Origin: Citrobacter tructae
GTDB taxonomy: Bacteria > Pseudomonadota > Gammaproteobacteria > Enterobacterales > Enterobacteriaceae
Length of the DNA: 64,000 nt
NCBI RefSeq assembly: GCF_004684345.1
Contig: NZ_CP038469.1
Location: forward strand, 3,224,001-3,288,000
Direction of reading: 5' to 3'
Shown here: positions 17,547-25,612 of the stretch, piece by piece
Position numbering within the stretch: the first letter of the stretch is position 1
How the letters are laid out: each line of letters starts with the position of its first letter
Notes under the pieces: generated by a model
What the model saw: the letters and a program-made list of their open reading frames with translations, nothing else
What the model was told of the DNA's origin: nothing
The model's database searches: none
Made by a program: the position numbers and the translations under genes

Positions 17547-19016
17547 ATGACTCTTCGCCATTGTGTCGCTGTCGATCTCGGCGCATCCAGTGGACGCGTA
17601 ATGCTGGCGCGTTACGACAGTGACCACCGCACTCTGACGCTGCGTGAAATCCATCGCTTCGTTAACTGTCTGCAAAAAACAGACGGTTTTGACACTTGGG
17701 ATATCGACAGCCTGGAAAACGACATTCGTCTGGGGCTGAAGAAAGTCTGCGATGAAGGCATTCTCATTGACAGTATCGGCATCGATACCTGGGGCGTGGA
17801 CTACGTCCTGATCGGTAAAAACGGTCAGCGCATCGGCCTGCCGGTTTCTTACCGCGACAGCCGCACCACCGGCGTAATGTCGCAGGCCTTAGCACAGCTT
17901 GGTAACAGCGAGATCTATCGCCGCAGCGGCATTCAGTTTCTGCCCTTTAATACCTTGTATCAGCTGCGCGCGCTGGTCGAACAGCAGCCAGAACTGATCC
18001 CACAGGTAGCGCATGCCCTGCTGATCCCCGATTACTTCGGCTACCGTCTGACCGGCGAAATGAACTGGGAATATACCAACGCCACCACCACGCAGTTGGT
18101 CAATATCAACACTGACGACTGGGATGACACCCTGCTGGCATGGACCGGCGCGGACAAAACCTGGTTTGGTCGGCCAACGCATCCCGGAAACGTAATTGGT
18201 CACTGGATCTGCCCGCAGAAAAATCAAATCCCGGTAGTTGCCGTCGCCAGCCACGACACCGCCAGCGCGGTAATCGCCTCACCGCTGGCCGATAACAACT
18301 GCGCCTATCTCTCATCCGGTACCTGGTCACTGATGGGTTTTGAGAGCAAAACACCGTATGCCAACGAGGCTGCGTTGGCGGCAAATATCACCAACGAAGG
18401 AGGCGCGGAAGGACGTTACCGCGTGCTGAAAAATATTATGGGGCTGTGGCTGCTACAACGGGTATTAAAAGAGCGGCAGATTACCGACCTGCCCGCGCTT
18501 ATCGCCCAAACCGAAGCGCTACCGGCCTGCCGGTTCCTGGTTAACCCGAACGACGATCGTTTTATTAATCCCGCCAACATGAGCGCAGAAATTCAGGCCG
18601 CGTGTCGTGAATCCTGCCAACCCGTCCCGGTTCAGGATGCAGAGTTAGCACGCTGTATTTTCGACAGTCTGGCGTTGCTGTACGCAGATGTCTTGCAGGA
18701 ACTGGCGAACCTGCGCGGCGAAGCGTTTAACCAACTGCATATTGTTGGCGGCGGCTGCCAGAACACCCTACTCAACCAGCTTTGCGCGGATGCCTGCGGT
18801 ATTCGCGTCATGTCCGGGCCTATTGAGGCCTCCACGCTCGGCAATATTGGCGTCCAGTTAATGACGCTGGACGAGCTTAACAACGTCGATGATTTCCGCC
18901 AGGTGGTACGAGCCAACTACGACCTGACAACCTTCATCCCAAATCCTGAAAGTGAAATTGCCCGCTACCAGGCGCAGTTTCAATCAACACGACAGACTAA
19001 GGAGCTTTGCGCATGA
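17547..19016 (+). CDS. rhaB: L-rhamnulokinase
   Basis: RhaB phosphorylates L-rhamnulose to L-rhamnulose 1-phosphate. The 489-residue protein is a FGGY-family carbohydrate kinase: the phosphate-binding loop VAVDLGASSGRVMLARY lies at residues 6-22, GVDYVLIGKNG near 87, a second nucleotide segment ASHDTASAVIA near 236, and the adenosine motif HIVGGGCQNTLLNQL near 400. ATG 17547 follows AAGGACCTCGCT. It is the first gene of rhaBAD. Its stop overlaps the rhaA start by four bases, so the two are translationally coupled. Confidence 0.97.
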   Translation: MTLRHCVAVDLGASSGRVMLARYDSDHRTLTLREIHRFVNCLQKTDGFDTWDIDSLENDIRLGLKKVCDEGILIDSIGIDTWGVDYVLIGKNGQRIGLPVSYRDSRTTGVMSQALAQLGNSEIYRRSGIQFLPFNTLYQLRALVEQQPELIPQVAHALLIPDYFGYRLTGEMNWEYTNATTTQLVNINTDDWDDTLLAWTGADKTWFGRPTHPGNVIGHWICPQKNQIPVVAVASHDTASAVIASPLADNNCAYLSSGTWSLMGFESKTPYANEAALAANITNEGGAEGRYRVLKNIMGLWLLQRVLKERQITDLPALIAQTEALPACRFLVNPNDDRFINPANMSAEIQAACRESCQPVPVQDAELARCIFDSLALLYADVLQELANLRGEAFNQLHIVGGGCQNTLLNQLCADACGIRVMSGPIEASTLGNIGVQLMTLDELNNVDDFRQVVRANYDLTTFIPNPESEIARYQAQFQSTRQTKELCA

Positions 19017-20272
19017 CCACTCAACTTGAACAAGCCTGGGAACTGGCAAAACTGCGTTTCGCCGCGATAGGCATCGATGTCGAGGCGGCATTACGCCAGC
19101 TCGATCGTCTGCCTGTCTCCATGCACTGCTGGCAGGGCGATGACGTCGCCGGATTCGAAAACCCAGAAGGCTCGCTCACCGGCGGTATTCAGGCTACCGG
19201 TAACTATCCAGGCAAAGCGCGTAACGCTACCGAGCTGCGTGCCGATCTGGAGCAGGCGCTGAGCCTTATTCCTGGCCCAAAACGTCTGAACCTGCACGCG
19301 ATTTATCTGGAGTCCGACACCCCGGTTGCCCGCGACCAAATCAAACCTGAACACTTTAAAAACTGGGTGGAATGGGCGAAAGCGAACCAGTTAGGTCTGG
19401 ATTTCAACCCATCCTGCTTCTCGCATCCGCTGAGTGCCGACGGCTTCACGCTGGCACACGCTGACGACAGCATCCGCCAGTTCTGGATTGACCACTGCAA
19501 AGCCAGCCGTCGCGTATCCGCGTATTTTGGCGAGCAACTGGGCACGCCGTCGGTGATGAACATCTGGATCCCGGACGGCATGAAAGACATCACCGTTGAC
19601 CGCCTGGCACCGCGCCAACGCCTGCTTGAGGCGCTGGACGATGTCATCAGCGAGAAGTTCGACCCGGCGCATCATATCGATGCCGTCGAGAGCAAATTGT
19701 TTGGTATCGGCGCAGAAAGCTACACCGTCGGCTCCAACGAGTTTTACATGGGCTATGCCACCAGCCGCCAGACCGCGCTGTGCCTGGATGCGGGTCACTT
19801 CCACCCAACTGAAGTAATTTCCGACAAGATCTCCGCCGCCATGCTGTACGTCCCGCGCCTGCTGCTGCACGTCAGCCGTCCGGTGCGCTGGGACAGCGAC
19901 CACGTGGTACTGCTGGATGATGAAACCCAGGCGATTGCCAGCGAGATCGTGCGCCATAACCTGTTCGACCGCGTACACATTGGCCTCGACTTCTTCGATG
20001 CTTCGATCAACCGCATCGCCGCCTGGGTTATTGGTACCCGCAATATGAAGAAAGCCCTGCTGCGTGCGCTGTTAGAGCCAACCGAACAGCTTCGTCAGCT
20101 CGAAGCCAGCGGCGACTACACCGCCCGTCTGGCCCTGCTGGAAGAGCAAAAATCGCTGCCGTGGCAGGCCGTCTGGGAAATGTATTGCCAACGTCACGAC
20201 ACCCCGACAGGCAGCCAGTGGCTGGACAGCGTCCGCGCTTATGAAAAAGAGATTCTAAGCAAACGTAGCTAA
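19013..20272 (+). CDS. rhaA: L-rhamnose isomerase
   Basis: RhaA isomerises L-rhamnose to L-rhamnulose in the cytoplasm using divalent metal. The 419-residue product starts MTTQLEQAWELAKLRFAAIG and matches E. coli RhaA over its full length, including MHCWQGDDVAGFENPEG, LDFNPSCFSHP and the metal-site region LDAGHFHPTEVISDKISA near 265. ATG 19013 lies within the rhaB stop (ATGA) and follows AAGGAGCTTTGCGC; an upstream in-frame codon at 19007 is rejected. A REP element separates it from rhaD. Confidence 0.97.
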   Translation: MTTQLEQAWELAKLRFAAIGIDVEAALRQLDRLPVSMHCWQGDDVAGFENPEGSLTGGIQATGNYPGKARNATELRADLEQALSLIPGPKRLNLHAIYLESDTPVARDQIKPEHFKNWVEWAKANQLGLDFNPSCFSHPLSADGFTLAHADDSIRQFWIDHCKASRRVSAYFGEQLGTPSVMNIWIPDGMKDITVDRLAPRQRLLEALDDVISEKFDPAHHIDAVESKLFGIGAESYTVGSNEFYMGYATSRQTALCLDAGHFHPTEVISDKISAAMLYVPRLLLHVSRPVRWDSDHVVLLDDETQAIASEIVRHNLFDRVHIGLDFFDASINRIAAWVIGTRNMKKALLRALLEPTEQLRQLEASGDYTARLALLEEQKSLPWQAVWEMYCQRHDTPTGSQWLDSVRAYEKEILSKRS

Positions 20273-20280
20273 CCCTTTTT

Positions 20281-20307
20281 GCCGGATGGCGACTTCGCGT
20301 ATCCGGC
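20281..20307. repeat. REP element between rhaA and rhaD
   Basis: GCCGGATGGCGACTTCGCGT followed by ATCCGGC is a classical REP palindrome in the rhaA-rhaD gap; it may tune the relative levels of the flanking messages. Confidence 0.85.
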
Positions 20308-20330
20308 ATTGAATAAGACAGGTATAAACC

Positions 20331-21158
20331 ATGCAGAACATTACTAATTCCTGGTTCGTCCAGGGGATGATCAAAGCCACTTCCGATGCCTGGCTGAAAG
20401 GCTGGGATGAGCGTAACGGTGGCAACCTGACGCTGCGCCTGGATGATGCAGACATTGCGCCATTTAGCGACAATTTCCACGAAAAACCGCGCTATATCGC
20501 CCTGAGTCAGCCGATGCCGCTGCTGGCCAACACGCCGTTTATCGTCACTGGTTCCGGCAAATTCTTCCGTAACGTCCAGCTCGATCCGGCGGCCAATTTG
20601 GGCGTGGTAAAAATCGACAGTGACGGCGCGGGCTACCACATTCTTTGGGGTCTGACCCACGAAGCCGTACCGACCTCTGAACTGCCCGCGCACTTCCTTT
20701 CCCACTGCGAACGCATTAAAGCCACCAATGGCAAAGACCGTGTGATCATGCACTGCCATGCAACCAACCTGATCGCCCTGACCTATGTGCTGGAAAACAC
20801 CACTGCGCTGATAACCCGCAAGCTGTGGGAAGGCAGCACCGAATGCCTGGTGGTATTCCCGGATGGCGTCGGTATTCTGCCGTGGATGGTTCCAGGCACC
20901 GATGAAATCGGTCAGGCTACCGCACAGGAAATGCAAAAACACACACTGGTACTGTGGCCGTTCCACGGCGTATTCGGCAGCGGACCGACACTCGACGAAG
21001 CGTTCGGTTTGATAGACACCGCCGAGAAGTCTGCTGAAGTTTTAGTCAAAATTTATTCAATGGGCGGTATGAAGCAGACCATCACGCGCGAAGAACTGAT
21101 TGCACTCGGTAAACGTTTTGCCGTGACGCCGCTGGCCAGCGCCATAGAGCTGTACTGA
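20331..21158 (+). CDS. rhaD: Rhamnulose-1-phosphate aldolase
   Basis: RhaD cleaves L-rhamnulose 1-phosphate to dihydroxyacetone phosphate and L-lactaldehyde. The 275-residue protein is a zinc-dependent class II aldolase of the AraD/FucA family: the zinc-ligand histidines are in VIMHCHATNLIALTYV near 141-143 and LWPFHGVFGSGPTLDEAFGL near 212, with the catalytic Glu in the GLTHEAVPTSELPAH region near 117. Length is one residue more than in E. coli. It is downstream of rhaBA and 44 bases before an alcohol dehydrogenase gene that can use its product. Confidence 0.97.
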   Translation: MQNITNSWFVQGMIKATSDAWLKGWDERNGGNLTLRLDDADIAPFSDNFHEKPRYIALSQPMPLLANTPFIVTGSGKFFRNVQLDPAANLGVVKIDSDGAGYHILWGLTHEAVPTSELPAHFLSHCERIKATNGKDRVIMHCHATNLIALTYVLENTTALITRKLWEGSTECLVVFPDGVGILPWMVPGTDEIGQATAQEMQKHTLVLWPFHGVFGSGPTLDEAFGLIDTAEKSAEVLVKIYSMGGMKQTITREELIALGKRFAVTPLASAIELY

Positions 21159-21202
21159 TACCTCCCACCGCAGACAGGACGTTATATTTAAGGAGAATAC
21201 TT

Positions 21203-22351
21203 ATGAGCTTTATGTTGGCACTACCAAAAATCAGTCTGCATGGCGCTGGTGCAATTGGCGATATGGTCAACCTCGTGGCGAACAAGCAATGGGGTAAAGC
21301 GCTGATCGTCACCGATGGCCAACTGGTCAAACTGGGCCTGCTGGACAGTCTGTTTACTGCCCTGGATGCGCATGAAATGTCGTATCACCTGTTCGACGAA
21401 GTGTTCCCGAACCCAACGGAAGAACTGGTACAGAAAGGTTTTGCGGCATACCAGGATGCACAATGTGATTACATTATCGCTTTCGGCGGCGGCAGCCCGA
21501 TCGATACCGCTAAAGCGGTGAAAATCCTGACCGCCAACCCAGGTCCGTCTACCGCCTATTCAGGCGTGGGCAAAGTCAAAAACGCGGGTGTACCGCTGAT
21601 TGCCATTAACACTACCGCCGGTACGGCAGCAGAGATGACCAGCAACGCGGTGATCATTGATTCCTCGCGCAAAGTAAAAGAAGTCATCATCGATCCGAAC
21701 ATTATTCCGGATATCGCCGTGGATGACGCCAGCGTCATGCTGGACATTCCGGCCTCCGTCACCGCAGCCACCGGTATGGATGCCCTGACCCACGCGGTGG
21801 AAGCCTATGTTTCCGTCGGCGCACATCCGCTCACCGACGCCAACGCGCTGGAAGCCATTCGCCTGATCAACCTGTGGCTACCGAAAGCGGTCGATGAAGG
21901 TCACAACCTCGAAGCCCGTGAGCAAATGGCGTTTGGTCAGTATCTGGCGGGGATGGCCTTCAACAGCGCCGGTCTCGGTCTGGTGCATGCGCTGGCGCAC
22001 CAACCGGGCGCGACGCACAACCTGCCACACGGCGTCTGCAACGCCATCCTGCTGCCGATTATCGAAAACTTTAACCGCCCGAACGCCGTCGCGCGCTTTG
22101 CTCGCGTAGCGCAGGCAATGGGTGTTGATACCCGTGGAATGAGTGATGACGCAGCAAGCACGGAAGCCATCAACGCTATCCGCGCACTGAGCAAGCGTGT
22201 GGGCATTCCGACGGGCTTCAGCCAGCTAGGCGTGACCAAAGAAGACATTGAAGGGTGGCTGGACAAAGCCCTCGCCGATCCGTGCGCGCCGTGTAACCCG
22301 CGCACCGCCAGTCGCGACGAGGTCCGCGCGCTGTATCTGGAGGCGTTATGA
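21203..22351 (+). CDS. Iron-dependent alcohol dehydrogenase, lactaldehyde reductase type (FucO/YiaY-like)
   Basis: A 382-residue group III alcohol dehydrogenase, the length of FucO. It has the NAD-binding GGGSPIDTAKAVKI near residue 96, the TTAGTAAEMT motif near 138, and metal ligands in ATGMDALTHAVEAY (Asp, His near 193-197) and LVHALAHQPGATHNLPHG (two His near 260-275). Its place between rhaD and rhaM, overlapping rhaM by four bases, makes reduction of L-lactaldehyde to L-1,2-propanediol the likely role, regenerating NAD during anaerobic rhamnose growth. E. coli K-12 lacks it in this operon and uses FucO. AAGGAGAATACTT precedes ATG 21203. Confidence 0.88.
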   Translation: MSFMLALPKISLHGAGAIGDMVNLVANKQWGKALIVTDGQLVKLGLLDSLFTALDAHEMSYHLFDEVFPNPTEELVQKGFAAYQDAQCDYIIAFGGGSPIDTAKAVKILTANPGPSTAYSGVGKVKNAGVPLIAINTTAGTAAEMTSNAVIIDSSRKVKEVIIDPNIIPDIAVDDASVMLDIPASVTAATGMDALTHAVEAYVSVGAHPLTDANALEAIRLINLWLPKAVDEGHNLEAREQMAFGQYLAGMAFNSAGLGLVHALAHQPGATHNLPHGVCNAILLPIIENFNRPNAVARFARVAQAMGVDTRGMSDDAASTEAINAIRALSKRVGIPTGFSQLGVTKEDIEGWLDKALADPCAPCNPRTASRDEVRALYLEAL

Positions 22352-22662
22352 TCCGCAAAGCCTTTGTGATGCAGGTGAATGCTGACGCCCACGTTGAGTA
22401 TCAGCGTCGTCATAATCCCATCTGGCCGGAACTGGAAGCCGTACTGAAAGCCCACGGCGCCCATCACTACGCGATTTATCTCGACCAGGAACGCAATCTG
22501 CTGTTCGCCACCGTCGAGATTGAATCAGAAGAGCGTTGGAATGCCGTCGCCAGTACCGACGTGTGCCAGCGTTGGTGGAAGCATATGCGTGACGTGATGC
22601 CCACCCACTCGGACAACAGCCCGGTAAGCGCAGAGCTGAAAGAAGTGTTTTATATGCAGTAA
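22348..22662 (+). CDS. rhaM: L-rhamnose mutarotase
   Basis: RhaM interconverts the alpha and beta anomers of L-rhamnose, supplying the form RhaA uses. The 104-residue protein is a dimeric ferredoxin-like fold with the conserved His in YQRRHNPIWPELEAVL near residue 22 and the paired-Trp segment CQRWWKHMRDVMP near 75. Length equals E. coli RhaM (YiiL). Its ATG overlaps the stop of the preceding dehydrogenase (ATGA), so it is the last gene of the rha operon; a REP element follows. Confidence 0.95.
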   Translation: MIRKAFVMQVNADAHVEYQRRHNPIWPELEAVLKAHGAHHYAIYLDQERNLLFATVEIESEERWNAVASTDVCQRWWKHMRDVMPTHSDNSPVSAELKEVFYMQ

Positions 22663-22670
22663 TTTGGTGA

Positions 22671-22702
22671 GCCGGATAAGGCGCTTATGCGTCGCATCCG
22701 GC
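22671..22702. repeat. REP element after rhaM
   Basis: GCCGGATAAGGCGCTTATGC followed by GTCGCATCCGGC is a REP palindrome between the convergent rhaM and XRE-cupin regulator genes. Confidence 0.85.
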
Positions 22703-22709
22703 ATAACAA

Positions 22710-23258
22710 TTAATTCTGTTCGGCTACCAGAATCGCCTGGGTATCAGGCTCCAGCGCTTTAAAGATATGCGCCTGGTCAGCGGGATAACAAATGTAATCC
22801 CCTTCACCTAACTCTTCCGGTGCGTCGATCAGTCCCACCAGCGCTTTACCTTGCGTCACAATAATGTGCTCAATCGATCCCGGCGGATGCGGGTGTGAAA
22901 CGCGGTCGGCACCCGGCTGTGTCAGCAACAGATAGATATCCCGCCTGGCACCCGGTGGGCAGGCTGCCAGTAAAATTGCCTGATAATGAGCCTGTTCCGC
23001 CACCACTTTTGTTCCTTCACCCCGGCGTATCACCTGAGTCTTTTGCTCCAACGGCTCCAGCAGTCGCGCAAAGGGAATATCCAGCGCCACACACAGCGAC
23101 CACAGCGTTTCCAGGCTAGGATTGCCATTGCCTGCTTCCAACTGCGAGAGCGTCGATTTTGCAATTCCCGCGCGACGGGCAATTTCTGCGAGCGACAGTC
23201 CGGTACGCTGACGCTCACGGACCAGGCTTTTCGCAATCATACTGATGGGTTGGGTCAT
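22710..23258 (-). CDS. XRE-family regulator with C-terminal cupin, probable azlCD regulator
   Basis: A 182-residue protein with an N-terminal helix-turn-helix (LSLAEIARRAGIAKSTLSQL near 21-40, followed by NPSLETLWSLCVALDIPFA) and a C-terminal cupin sensor domain (HPHPPGSIEHIIVTQGKALV; GEGDYICYPADQAHIFKAL). The architecture is that of small repressors that sense a metabolite through the cupin. I start at ATG 23258 with GGAGTCGTGT upstream; an in-frame codon at 23270 is also possible. It is divergent from azlCD, and two copies of ATATCGAACGAA in opposite directions lie in the shared gap, so it probably controls azlCD and itself. Ligand unknown, perhaps an amino acid. Confidence 0.85.
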   Translation of the reverse strand: MTQPISMIAKSLVRERQRTGLSLAEIARRAGIAKSTLSQLEAGNGNPSLETLWSLCVALDIPFARLLEPLEQKTQVIRRGEGTKVVAEQAHYQAILLAACPPGARRDIYLLLTQPGADRVSHPHPPGSIEHIIVTQGKALVGLIDAPEELGEGDYICYPADQAHIFKALEPDTQAILVAEQN

Positions 23259-23277
23259 ACACGACTCCATGTTTTAT

Positions 23278-23296
23278 ATATCGAACGAAACGTTCG
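23278..23296 (+). promoter_or_regulatory. Palindromic operator, copy 1, in regulator-azlC gap
   Basis: CGAACG-AAA-CGTTCG (23282-23296) is a perfect six-base inverted repeat, and ATATCGAACGAA (23278-23289) recurs inverted at 23336-23347. A likely binding site for the adjacent XRE-cupin protein. Confidence 0.6.
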
Positions 23297-23324
23297 ACTT
23301 GTAAATCAAACTGGTCGCGTTCAT

Positions 23325-23347
23325 TATAATGGAAATTCGTTCGATAT
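23325..23347 (+). promoter_or_regulatory. azlC -10 element and inverted operator copy 2
   Basis: A perfect TATAAT (23325-23330) is followed at 23336-23347 by TTCGTTCGATAT, the reverse complement of the first operator half. The site would cover the azlC transcription start, so its occupant should repress. I see no good -35 element. Confidence 0.55.
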
Positions 23348-23359
23348 GGCTAAAGTAGG

Positions 23360-24019
23360 ATGAAACATTATTTTTCCAGTCTCAAAGGCGACACCATAAA
23401 AGCGATCCTTTTAGTGTGTCTGGCGGTCGGTGTGGTGGGGATGTCTTATGGTTCGCTGGCGATGGCCTATGGCTTTCCGCTGTGGGTACCGTTTGTGCTC
23501 TCCATTACCGTGTTGGCTGGCGCATCTGAATTTATGTTTATCGGTATTATCGCCAGCGGCGGTAATCCGCTTGCCGCCGCAGCAGCCGGATTACTGGTGA
23601 ATGCTCGCCACGTTCCGTTCGGCGTGACGGTACGCGATCTGGTAGGTACGCGTGCTGCCAGTTTTCTTGGCTGCCATATCATGAACGACGAAAGCGTGGT
23701 GTTCGGCCTGTCGCAAAAAACGCCGGAGCAGCGCAAAGCCGCCTACTGGCTGTGCGGTCTAGGTGTTGCTATTGTCTGGCCGCTGGGAACACTGCTCGGG
23801 GCGATGGTTGGCAAGCTGCTGCCCGCCCCGGAAACGATCGGTCTGGATGCCGTATTCCCGGCCATTCTGCTGGCCTTAGTGGTCCCGGCATTTAAAAACC
23901 GTACCACGCTGGTTCGTGCCTGTAGCGGGGCCGCACTGTCGCTCGCCGCCGTCCCATTTGCTCCGGTTGGCCTGCCAGTCCTGCTTTCACTGTTTGGCTT
24001 ACTGACGAGGAAGAAATAA
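23360..24019 (+). CDS. azlC: AzlC-family branched-chain amino acid exporter, large subunit
   Basis: A 219-residue membrane protein of the AzlC/YgaZ family. With the small AzlD/YgaH partner it exports branched-chain amino acids or related compounds. About seven helices are seen. Family motifs include GMSYGSLAMAYGFPLWVPF near 28, LAGASEFMFIGIIASGGNPLAAAAAGLLVNARHVPFG near 52-88, and CHIMNDESVVFGL near 105. The start ATG 23360 has AGG almost adjoining it, a poor ribosome site, so the true start could be slightly further in. It overlaps azlD by one base. Confidence 0.88.
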   Translation: MKHYFSSLKGDTIKAILLVCLAVGVVGMSYGSLAMAYGFPLWVPFVLSITVLAGASEFMFIGIIASGGNPLAAAAAGLLVNARHVPFGVTVRDLVGTRAASFLGCHIMNDESVVFGLSQKTPEQRKAAYWLCGLGVAIVWPLGTLLGAMVGKLLPAPETIGLDAVFPAILLALVVPAFKNRTTLVRACSGAALSLAAVPFAPVGLPVLLSLFGLLTRKK

Positions 24020-24342
24020 TGGGCAACATGACGCTGTTTATCGTCGGTATCGCCATGCTATCCCTGGGAACGTATTTAATGCGTTTAGGCGGAGCGAAAC
24101 TGGGGAGTCGTTTGGCATTTTCCGAGCGCTCACAAGCGCTGCTTTCAGATGCGGCAACAGTCTTATTGTTCTCCGTCGCACTGGCGACCACTTTTTACGA
24201 AGGTGAACACTTCGCCGGGATGGCGCGCGTTCTCGGCGTGGCATTTGCGGTGTTTCTCGCCTGGCGCAAGATGCCGCTGATTGTGGTGATTATCGCCGCG
24301 GCCGTGGCCACCGCGCTGTTGAGAATGGCGGGAATAAACTAA
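24019..24342 (+). CDS. azlD: AzlD-family branched-chain amino acid exporter, small subunit
   Basis: A 107-residue protein with about four membrane helices, of the AzlD/YgaH family. It starts MGNMTLFIVGIAMLSLGTYL and carries the family-type MRLGGAKLGSRLAFSERSQALL loop near 22-42. Its ATG shares one base with the azlC stop, the usual arrangement for this two-subunit exporter. A hairpin terminator follows immediately. Confidence 0.85.
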   Translation: MGNMTLFIVGIAMLSLGTYLMRLGGAKLGSRLAFSERSQALLSDAATVLLFSVALATTFYEGEHFAGMARVLGVAFAVFLAWRKMPLIVVIIAAAVATALLRMAGIN

Positions 24343-24345
24343 AAA

Positions 24346-24362
24346 AGCGCCTCGAAGGCGCT
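24346..24362. terminator. Bidirectional terminator, azlD and DUF1471 gene
   Basis: AGCGCCT-CGA-AGGCGCT is a perfect seven-base stem with T-rich sequence after it on the plus strand and TTTTTTAG on the minus strand, placed between convergent genes. Confidence 0.85.
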
Positions 24363-24384
24363 CTTTCTACAGTACTGAGATGAC

Positions 24385-24597
24385 TTATTTCAGCAGTTCA
24401 GCGGTCATATGCACGCGGTTACCGGTATAGGCCTGGGTGATTTTGTAATCGCTGGCACCTGCACGTTCAGCCTGAGCGGCGATTTTTGCTTCAGCGCTGT
24501 CCAGTGTAGAACCGGTTGCGGTAACAGACTGAGCAGCGAAAGAACCGAATGAAGTAGCGAGAGCGATAACTGCGACAAAAGTTTTGATGCTTTTCAT
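24385..24597 (-). CDS. DUF1471 (YhcN/BhsA-like) small secreted stress protein
   Basis: A 70-residue product with a signal peptide (MKSIKTFVAVIALATSFGSFAA, cleavage near 22) and a mature part fitting DUF1471: VTATGSTLDSAEAKIAAQAE, then ASDYKITQAYTGNRVHMTAELLK. Family members such as YhcN, BhsA and McbA are small periplasmic or outer-membrane proteins induced by acid, peroxide or biofilm growth. Its specific role is unknown. AAAGGATTTATATC precedes the ATG. It is not at this site in E. coli K-12. Confidence 0.85.
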   Translation of the reverse strand: MKSIKTFVAVIALATSFGSFAAQSVTATGSTLDSAEAKIAAQAERAGASDYKITQAYTGNRVHMTAELLK

Positions 24598-24700
24598 GAT
24601 ATAAATCCTTTCACTTAGTTGTTTGAGTAAGGCGACTTGCCTTGATGTGATAAATAATAGCCCTCACATCGCACAACTAAAAGCGGAAGGATTTGCCTGT

Positions 24701-24757
24701 TTTATTCAGTTTTATTGAATGAAATTTATTCGGTTTTATTGAATGAAATTTATTCAG
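24701..24757. repeat. 24-base tandem repeat, 2.4 copies, at the fdhD 3' end
   Basis: Copies at 24701-24724 and 24725-24748 are identical except for one A/G change, and a nine-base partial third copy (24749-24757) runs into the fdhD stop codon. Each unit contains ATTCA...TGAAT arms, so the RNA could fold. Confidence 0.85.
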
Positions 24758-25586
24758 CGATCAAACGTTCAGGATGCGTGTAGATCGTCGCCCTGCCCGG
24801 TTTGCAAAAACCCACCAGCGTCAGGTTACAGCGTTCGGCAACTTCAACGGCCAGCGTTGTCGCAGCAGAAACAGCAAACAGGATCTCCACGCCGCACATC
24901 GCCGACTTCTGCACCATCTCGTAGCTAGCACGGCTGGAGACTAATACCGCGCCTTGCCGCCAGGCTCCCTCTTCGATTGCACGCCGCCCGAGCAATTTGT
25001 CCAGCGCAACGTGACGACCCACATCTTCATGCCCTCCCGCCAGGTTTCCCGACGGTTGTACCCAGGCAGCCGCGTGCGTACAACCTGTCAGTTGCCCAAC
25101 AGGCTGGAAATCAGGGAGATGCCTTAAGGCGTTATCGAGATGCGCCAGATCGAATGTCTGGGTAAACGGCAGAGGCGGGACTGGCTTGCCGATGTCATTG
25201 AGTTGCTCGACGCCGCAAACGCCACAACCGGTACGACCGGCCAGCGCACGACGGCGCTCCTTCAGCCCCATAAAACGGCGGCTGGAGAGCTCAACTTGCA
25301 CCTCTAATCCGTTACAGGAAGGAACTACTTCCATTCCATAGATATCCTGCGGGCGCTCAATAATGCCTTCAGAAAGTGAAAAGCCCATCGCGAAATGCTC
25401 AAGATCTTTCGGGGATGCCATCATCACCACATGCGATATCCCGTTGTAAACCAGTGCAACAGGCACCTCTTCAGCGACCTCATCAGGCTGAGGATGTTGC
25501 AAATCCTCCCGTTTCCAGAGAGTCAACTGACGCGATCCCGTCAAAGTCGTCACATTTTTGATGTTTTCTTGAATAATCTTATTCAC
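24750..25586 (-). CDS. fdhD: Formate dehydrogenase accessory sulfurtransferase
   Basis: FdhD passes sulfur from IscS to the molybdenum-bisMGD cofactor, making formate dehydrogenases active. The 278-residue protein has the essential CxxC in LAGRTGCGVCGVEQL near residue 121-124. Other conserved segments are NGISHVVMMASPKDLEHFA near 50, GGHEDVGRHVALDKLLG near 185, and SSRASYEMVQKSAMCGVEIL near 215-235. It is divergent from the fdoGHI-fdhE operon, whose selenoenzyme it matures. The stop codon lies in a short tandem repeat. Confidence 0.95.
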   Translation of the reverse strand: MNKIIQENIKNVTTLTGSRQLTLWKREDLQHPQPDEVAEEVPVALVYNGISHVVMMASPKDLEHFAMGFSLSEGIIERPQDIYGMEVVPSCNGLEVQVELSSRRFMGLKERRRALAGRTGCGVCGVEQLNDIGKPVPPLPFTQTFDLAHLDNALRHLPDFQPVGQLTGCTHAAAWVQPSGNLAGGHEDVGRHVALDKLLGRRAIEEGAWRQGAVLVSSRASYEMVQKSAMCGVEILFAVSAATTLAVEVAERCNLTLVGFCKPGRATIYTHPERLIAE

Positions 25587-25612
25587 TTTCTTTTAACCAT
25601 ATTGGAACACAC

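Noticed and set aside
20028..20966. 312-codon minus-strand frame across the rhaA-rhaD junction
   Set aside because: It overlaps two certain genes and a REP element on the other strand and resembles nothing known.
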